Part shown: one piece after another, positions 56,999 to 64,000 of the stretch
Position numbering within the stretch: position 1 is the first letter of the stretch
How the letters are laid out: each line of letters begins with the position of its first letter
NCBI RefSeq assembly: GCF_019279795.1
Contig: NC_056737.1
Coordinates: 1,196,969,241 to 1,197,033,240, forward strand
Direction of reading: 5' to 3'
DNA length: 64,000 nt
From: Protopterus annectens
Lineage: Eukaryota; Chordata; Ceratodontiformes; Protopteridae
Made by a program: the position numbers and the translations under genes
The notes under the pieces: model-generated
Seen by the model: the letters and a program-made list of their open reading frames with translations, nothing else
The model's database searches: none
Told to the model about the DNA's origin: nothing

Positions 56999-59900
56999 TT
57001 TTTATTTTTTCAATAATCCGTCTTTTATTGTTTTTCAATTACATAACTACACACTATAAATATATACAATATATACATGATTGCTTCCAAAAGTTACATA
57101 AACATTATATATTAATACAAATTATTAAAAAAGAAATACAACATGAAAAAGTCAACAGTCTGTATTATTGTTACGATCTATATCAAATCTAAGATTGAAT
57201 CAGTCTTATAAATATGTGTCCTGAGTAATAGTGGATAATAATTCCTAGGCCAACACAATATTGAAGATTTGCTCCCATATTTTTATATTATTTATGCTTT
57301 TCTTATGGTCATTGATTAACAATTTATGTGCTAATATGTGTCTGATTGCTAATATTCTAAAATTTTCCCAAGATGTCTGAGTCGGGTTCAACCAGTTTAA
57401 AGCTATGTATAGTTTCATTAATAAACAAATATACATGATTATGATCTTTTTTGATTTATCTAAGTTATCTGGAGGAATATGTAGGATCATAAATTCCCAA
57501 GAGAGTGTTGAATGCTGGTATCCCATTTTCTGTAATTGAAGTTTTAATGAATTCCAAAGTTTAAAAATGCATTTGCAACTCCAAAACATGTGAAACAAGT
57601 CAGCTGTCTGGTCTGTACAATATGGACATTTAGGCGAGTTCTTTGAATCAAATTTATGAAGAATAAGACGGGTATAGTAGGCATTATTAAATATCATCAA
57701 TTGTGTGAATAGTAATTTCTGAAGGGACACAGACTTTAATGTTAGATTAAATGCTTCCAAGATCTTGCTGTCAACTAATATTAATTTTTCCCTCCAATAA
57801 TTCGATAAGAGAATATGTTTATTGTATTTCATCTCTTTTATCAGTTTATATGAAGTAGTTATATATTTTTTTATCTTGTATCAGAGCTTCCCACAGATTA
57901 CGACATATATTTAATTCCTCTTCATTAAAATCAAGGTTATTAAAATAATTTATAGCCAGATCTTTAAGTTGTCTCATGATAATTAGATAGGAAATAGGAA
58001 GACTTTTCTCTTTTAAAATATCGTGAACTGATACCTCAAGAAAGGGGTAGAGATCCAATATAATTAAATCCTTCATTAGGGGGAATTTTTGTAAGTCTAT
58101 TAACTTATTCCCAATTACTAAATTTGAGTTCTTGTGAAATGGTTGAAATACCATCATATATTTTAGTAGGTTTAATGAGGTAAAAAGATTTTGAATTGAA
58201 GTTACATAACTTTTAATATGTTCCATTAAGTCATATTTACTGTGTGTTCCTCTATTCAGAAAGGGTAGAGCTTTACAGTTAATTCCCACTTTAGTTACAT
58301 GTCTGTAGGTTAAGACCAGCCATTTTGGCACCCATTTCAGACTGCCTCTATCAAAGTGAATCACCCTAAAGATTCTGTTGGCATTAATTATCAAGTAATA
58401 AGTTTCAAAATCTGGTAAATCTAAACCTCCTCTATTCTTTGGAGCCATCAGTTTCTCATATATTATCCTCATTTTCCTAGGTTCCCAAAGAAATCTCCCT
58501 AGTCCTATATGAAGCTGTTTAAAAAATGTCCTCATGATTCTAAGTTGTGTAGCTCTAAATATATATAATATTCTGGGAAGAACATTCATTTTGATAATTG
58601 CAGTTCTTGCCATCATTGGTAGTTTCAGTTTACTCCATCTTTTCAAGTCCAGTGTTATCTGATCCCAAGTTGACTTAACATTGTTTATAAAAAAATCTTT
58701 ATTATCAGTTGAAAATACAATACCCAGATATTTTGTTTTTTTCTTCCGTCAATACTTGTCCTATCAATGGTAACAATGAAAAAGGTGTAGGAGTCTTTAA
58801 TGGGAATATTTTGGATTTCGTAAAATTCAGTTTATAATTAGAGATTTTCTCAAAGTCTTCTATTGCCTTTAATATTTTCTCGGTGTCTGACACTGGTGTG
58901 GTACAATATATATATAAATCATCTGTGAAAGCAGCCATATTTATTTTCATACCATATAGTGTTGGAGGATTGTAAAAAACATTTTGTTTAATGTGTAAAA
59001 ATAATGGTTCCAAATAAAGATTAAACAAAATAGGAGATAATGGGCACCCTTGTCGGGTAGCATTTTTAATTTGTATTCTTTTAGAGCATTCTTGATTGAT
59101 AAATATATTTGTATATGCGTTATTATATATTTTCCTTAATGTTAGAATGAAATCCAAAGGTATATTAAAGTATGATAACATATTAAAAAGGTATACCAAG
59201 TTAACTCTGTCAAATGCTTTCTGTGCATCAATTATGAGTGCATAAATATTGAGATTTTTGTACTTGGCGTATGAACTTAATGTGTGAAGCATTAATGTAT
59301 TATCAGTGGTCTGTCTCCCATCCATAAATAGGTTCATAGATTCATAGATTAGTACTAGGCTAACTGCCCTTCTGAGCCATTTTAAGCCTAGCCATTTATC
59401 CTCTGTGAGATTCAAACCCTGTACTTTGTGTTTGTAAGGCAAACACCTTAACCATTAGGCCACCCTCCCAACCAATCCCGCTGTTCCTCTGATATTAATA
59501 AATGTGTGACCTTTTTCAGTCTATTTGCCAGGATGGATGTCATAATTTTCATGTCTATGTTCAATAGTGAAATGGGTCTGTAATTATCTGGGTTTTTAGC
59601 GTCACTTTTTTCTTTCGGTATCAAAATAGTCTTAGAAGCATTAAAGTGAGGATCATTGATTTTATTTTGAATTATATAATTGAATGTCTGTGAAAGTATT
59701 TTACTCAGAATCTCATTAAAAGTTTTATAAAATTCAGAGGTCAATCCATCCGGGCCTGGGGCTTTATGTGGTCTCAGCTTTTTAATTATCCCTGCTACCT
59801 CCTCCGCTGAAATTGGTTTAGTTAAATCCCTATGGGACTCATTATCAATATTCGGGAATATGATCTTCTGCAAGAAATCTTTCCTAACTTTATCTGGTAA

Positions 59901-61488
59901 AATTGTCTGCTGATCACCATATACCTGATTAAATATTTTTTTCAAAAGTATTCATGATATCTGCCTTATTAGTATATGTTCTATTATTATAGTTTATTTC
60001 TGATATTAATAATGTTGATTTTGCTTGGTTGCTAATGCTTTTGAGGGAGTCTGAATATGATTCGCGTATTTCACTAAATTTCTCTGTTCATAAAATGACA
60101 GTTTACTATTGTGTAGTAAAAACAGTTCTTTTTGACACTTTAATAAGTCAATTTCTGTTTGTTTATTATAGTTCCTCATTAACTCCTGGTCTAGTGACTT
60201 AATTTTGGTTTCCAAGTCTAATAGTTCCTTATTTTGCATTTTTTTATAGTAAGTAGCTTTCTGAAGAAAAATCCCTCTTATTTGGGCTTTGGTTGTAGCC
60301 CATTCTATATCAACTGGATGTCTGTTTTTGAGGAAGTTATGAAGTAACTGTTCAAGTATCTCTTTAACTTCTTTCAATATGTCCTCTTTCCTTAGTAAAT
60401 ATGGATTTAAAGACCAATTGTATCCTCGAAGTCTCCTATTACTCATATTATTATTGTTTAGTGTTAGTGTGATCTTTGAGTGGTCCGATAATTGTCTGGC
60501 TTGGGTAGAAACACATGGGTCAACAGATATCAATACTTCCGAAATCAAAAAAATCAATTCTCGACCACATTTTATGGCAGCTTGAGTAAAAAGTAAAATT
60601 CTCTGCTTTCTTTTGTGTGTGTGTATGTATAAATGGGTCGTATAGTTTAAAATCAGTTTTAAATTCTTTCAATGCTATCATTGCCTGTTTATTAAAAGCT
60701 TTGGAAGAACCAAATTTGTCCAACCTGGTATCTTGATACGAATTCCAGTCACCTCCCATTAATATATAACAGTTATTATATTGTTGTAAAATGGAGTAAA
60801 GTGAAGTTATAAAATGGTGCTGATTAGTAGAGGGGGCATATATATTCATGAGTAATATAGGTTTATCATAGAACTTAGATATCAGAACCACTAAACACCA
60901 CCTTCCCTCTTTATCTATTTTGACATCTAATATTTTTTCTTGGTATCGGTTTTTAATTATAATTGCCACTCCTGCACTGTTCGTTGTCCCTTCCGCCGCC
61001 ACTATCTCCCTAATCCATTTCTTATTCTTCAGTATATCCCACTGATCATTAGTCAAATGAGTTTCCTGCAATGAAATAAAGTCTGCTTTTGATTGGAAAA
61101 ACAAATGTAAAAATAGTTTCCTTTTTCATGTTCTGGAGTCCTTTAACATTCCAAGATTCTATTATCCACATCTGTAGCTCTTCAAAAATGTAGTCCTATT
61201 CCTACTATTGAGAGACAACCTTAGATTACAGTGTATTAACATACCATAGATTATTTGGAAGCAAATCTGACATCCCATCCCTACCCAGTGCTTATCCACT
61301 ATTCCTCTGGACCAGGATGTACATAGGTTTTTCACATCCTTTGAATATCTCTGTTTATCTAAATTTCTAACTCTACAAATTAACCCAAAACCTTATGCAA
61401 AAACCTACAACCACTATCTCTAAATCTACAAAGCTTAATCGAAACATTCCCTAATAAACACTACTAATTACCTAACTACAGTTCTGGT
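56999..61488 (-). mobile_element. L1/Tx1-type LINE, ORF2 almost complete
   Basis: Minus-strand ORF2 starts near 61171 (MWIIESWNVKGLQN) and has a frameshift near 61105. The endonuclease 61104-60520 shows DFISLQETHL, NIYAPS, GGDWN and SRIDF. Linker 60557-60006. RT 59945-58705 shows HKAPGPDGLTSEFYK, PDNYRPISLLNID, ALIIDAQKAFDRV, TRQGCPLSPILFNLYLEPL and the catalytic FTDD. The C terminus 58646-57245 shows KLPMMARTAI and the zinc knuckle CPYCTDQTADLFHMFWSC. The 3' tail is the A-rich end at 57012-56999. A SINE interrupts the RT at 59333-59470. The 5' part before ORF2 is only about 310 bp, so ORF1 is missing. Flanked by a 173-bp duplication. Confidence 0.9.
59333..59470 (-). mobile_element. tRNA-derived SINE with CR1-like tail
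   Basis: Read on the minus strand. The head gggtggcctaatggttaagg carries the A box (59461-59450), and the B box ggtttgaatctc is at 59418-59407. The 3' part has ggctaggcttaaaatggctc, cagttagcctagtactaatc and an end made of atctatga repeats at 59351-59333. The tail matches the CR1 3' ends at 45531-45590 and 46440-46360. It splits the L1-type RT between LISEEQR and MDGRQTTDN, so it is younger than that LINE. Confidence 0.82.
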
Positions 61489-61661
61489 GGTTTGATTTGC
61501 ATTCCTGCTTGATGTGGATATGCTTCCACTAGACTAAGTAAGGAAGTCATCGTAGATTTAGTCTTCTCATGTTTCAAAACTTTCACTACATTTGGGTCTT
61601 GTGAGGTCAGCAGATATGTGTGTAGTCCCATGATTGTAGATCTATACATGTAATCAGTTTC
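61489..61661. repeat. 173-bp target-site duplication, right copy
   Basis: Second copy of 56826-56998. Its outer side continues the R4-like frame (LLETDYMYRS) without interruption, which confirms it is the target of the LINE insertion rather than part of the LINE. Confidence 0.9.
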
Positions 61662-62094
61662 AAGGAGGCCCATTCTTCGTTTGGAATGGGGAATATATAA
61701 TCTAGGTATGCTCTGATTTTTATAAATCATTTGGTGAGCATGAAGCATCCTTCTTGTTTTCTTATCTAATCTATCCAACACATTTGGAGCCAGTCAATTA
61801 CTCCAAAACTGTAAGTTAGGACAGGAAGAGCAAATTGGTTTACAGCTTGAATTTTGTTCCTAGACGTCGACACAGGTAGAGAAAGTATGATCACTGAGAG
61901 CTGTATGTTCTGCAACATTTACAGTCATAATTTTTCTACATTGTCTACCATGACAGTAACCATGGCTAAATCTTTGGTTCAAGGAAGGTCCTAATGACAG
62001 GAACATGCAATGGCTATAAATATGCCTGCTTCCTGAATGATGCCCACTGCCAAATTTCTGTCTGGGCATAGAAGTAAAGTGTGTCTCATCCAAT
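61489..62094 (-). mobile_element. R4-like LINE, region between RT and endonuclease
   Basis: Minus-strand frame 61781-61476 reads LDRLDKKTRRMLHAHQMIYK and SIPRLYIPHSKRRMGLLETD. Just upstream, with frame changes, are NQFALPVLTYSFGVIDW-like residues (61860-61800). The A(V/I)N.(F/W)A.P.....G...W......LDRKTRK......HP....RLY(I/L)PR..GGRGL pattern is the post-RT segment of R4-type LINE proteins. 62105-61860 (81 codons) is probably the degenerate end of the RT. Reading then continues across the L1 insertion into 56998-55862. Confidence 0.65.
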
Positions 62095-63265
62095 AAACTA
62101 AACAAAAGATTAGAGAGATTTCCAAACCTTACTCAAAATGTATGTAAAACTTTAAGAAAGATCTCGCACCATGTTCAGCCAATTCATCTAAACCCAAATA
62201 TATTATTGGACAATAAACTTTTGAACTTAACAAACTATAGATGTTTTGAAATATCTTGACTTGCCTTTATCTGACTGGCGTAAGTTATTGAAAGTAAACT
62301 GGAATTACTCACCAATTCTTACACAACTAAGAGCAATAATTAAAAACAAATTTGTATCTCTGGTCCCCATAGACTCACAATTGAAAAACCTTAACACGAT
62401 TATTAAAATACTTTCATCATCTGATAAAATGCTCTCAAACTCATATAAATTAATTAATTCTTTAATGATGGACCACAACTGTCTTTTATCTAATGTTTGG
62501 TTGAATTATAATTCCCAATTGTCAGAATCTCAGAAAGTCCTGGCTATTAGACACACTAAGGAATTTATCCTTTAAAAAATTAGCATACACTCAATTAATG
62601 ATTAATAATGATGCCTACTTTACCCCAATCAAATTAAACAAATTTAACCCAAATAAGTCCCCTTCGTGTTCATGCTGTTCTCATCCCCAAGCAGACCTCC
62701 TTCATAGTCTATGGTATTGTCATTTTTCTCACAGATTGTGGACATCTTTGAAAGTCGGACACATGAAATGGGATATCAAAAAGTCCACACATTGGCATTA
62801 GGAATTTGCTACTCTGCATATTCCATTGATTCATCTTTCAAAAGTTGATATTCATGTTATCATTTTAATTTGCTCATTACTAAAACTTTATATAATACAA
62901 AATTGGATTGATCGTTGTAAATTAAAATGGGTTACTTTCCAGAAAATGGCTTTTAAATTTATTGATGCTCAAAGATACTTAGGTGCAAGTCCAAAAAAAA
63001 AGCTATTAGAAAGGTTGTGTTAGAAAAGGTTCTAAACATATTAAATAGTTAATGTTAAATATTTTTTTTTTTTTTTCTCTCAGGTTGCCTAACTTGTATA
63101 TAGTGTATATATGGTGTATGTTTTATTTCTAAATAACTTATCAAAATCTCATGAAGGTTGTTATCACTAGATGAATTGTTATATGTTCATTTATGCCTTC
63201 TTGTTATGTATAATCTTTTAATTGTCTTGCTATTCATATAATTAATAAAAAAATTTTTGAGAAAA
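62095..63265 (+). mobile_element. L1-type LINE 3' fragment
   Basis: Frame 62246-62575 and neighbours give a Lys/Asn-rich connection domain. 62598-62801 has NDAYFTPIKLNKFNPNKSPSCSCCSHPQADLLHSLWYC (motif C-x2-C...H...C), equivalent to the zinc knuckle of the larger L1-type copy but clearly diverged, so a different subfamily. 62826-63023 is the C terminus. The 3' UTR has a T-run at 63063-63076 and ends attaataaaaaaatttttga near 63260. Confidence 0.75.
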
Positions 63266-64000
63266 AGATTTACCATGCACTATTTCCAATAATAAACTAA
63301 AAGTATTAGCACAAATAGAAAAACATAGAATGTGTGCATATAAATATAAAGGAAAGTACAAAATAAGTAATTTGATGATGACCAAAAACGATTTTTTACA
63401 GAATTGGAAAATAAACCAAATGGAGCAGAAACACTTCCAAAAATGAAGAAATAGGCATGCACTAGAGAAGTATTTATGAACTCCCTACTGAACATAACAA
63501 AGATGCTGAAAAGCTAGAAAAATTAAAAGATACAGCAAGGAGCTTTAATGAAGTAACAGCCAGAAAAATTGCGACAAAATTAAGAAAAGCTCCTAACTAG
63601 AAAACCCCATGCTCAGACACAATACGTAACTTCTGGCTAAAGGTATTAACATCTTTGCACAAAGATCTAGCCTTATGTCAGAATTACTTATTTGCACATC
63701 CTGTACAGACACTGACTTGTTTACCAACAGGAAAAATGATACTCCTTTTTTAATTTCTCCAAATCTTTTGGTTTCTAATACCATGACAGGAATGAACCCC
63801 ATTCCTAACTCAAAGTAAGATTAAAGTTCATGAAATTAGTATTGTGTCATTCTATGATGTCATCCTAAAGTGCTCTTCAGAGCAGCATAATATGCCCAGT
63901 AATGACCCCTTCTACAATTCGTATGGGGTTACATGGATTGGTAACATATCTAAATATGATTGTAGATTCTTTTTTTATAAGACCTGTTGCTCCTACTACT
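63266..64000 (+). repeat. Second copy of 55381-56115 (R4-like chimera)
   Basis: Aligned base for base with an offset of 7885 and only a handful of differences (for example aatacttaac against aatacgtaac, tatttacaca against tatttgcaca, and a small indel near 63890). It includes the same head-to-head junction between + strand RT and minus-strand REL-endonuclease sequence. It runs off the window end, so its full length is unknown. Confidence 0.9.

Noticed and set aside
59395-59470. A functional tRNA gene inside the L1-type LINE
   Set aside because: A and B boxes are present but the sequence continues into a CR1-like tail and does not close a proper cloverleaf; it is a SINE head.

Overview
This is vertebrate genomic DNA from a repeat-rich, probably very large genome. 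The clearest host sequence is two consecutive exons of a lipoxygenase (ALOX-family) gene on the + strand, at 25231-25425 and 40168-40254. Both have good splice sites and are separated by a 14.7 kb intron. Almost everything else recognisable is transposon or tandem repeat. The element mix (DIRS tyrosine-recombinase retroelement, Penelope-like elements with GIY-YIG domains, CR1, L2-like, L1/Tx1-type and R4-type LINEs, a V-domain SINE, a Tc1-type MITE) fits a lungfish, salamander, caecilian or other fish/amphibian-grade vertebrate. I cannot name the species. No bacterial features and no LTR retroviruses were seen.

Layout. 1-4194: unassigned DNA, the 3' end of an L2-like LINE, and a tRNA-type SINE. 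4195-12440: a 49-bp minisatellite split by a complete 6.1 kb DIRS element (5535-11647, minus strand) whose ends and internal complementary region can be placed to the base. 12441-16440: mostly unassigned, with a SINE and a decayed CR1. 16450-21430: two consecutive L2-like LINEs, the second carrying a 30-bp minisatellite inside its reverse transcriptase. 21431-24050: a CR1 copy and a 43-bp minisatellite. 24050-40254: the lipoxygenase segment; its intron holds a cluster of Penelope-like elements including a large inverted pair, TIR elements, SINEs, hairpins and 42-bp and 107-bp tandem arrays. 40255-47520: a TA-flanked foldback segment, a Tc1-type MITE, another Penelope 3' end, and CR1 3' ends on both strands. 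47540-64000: a nest in which a REL-endonuclease LINE (R4-like) is the oldest layer, interrupted by two L2-like LINEs and a 4.5 kb L1-type LINE, with part of the host layer duplicated at the right edge.

How parts work together. Two LINE/SINE partnerships are visible from shared 3' tails: CR1 with a tRNA-derived SINE, and the L2-like LINE with a V-domain SINE. The Penelope elements carry hammerhead-ribozyme-like motifs, one of them with all three stems. Tandem arrays occur in or beside the same part of the reverse transcriptase in three L2-like copies. All element ORFs contain stops or frameshifts except some DIRS reading frames, which are close to intact.
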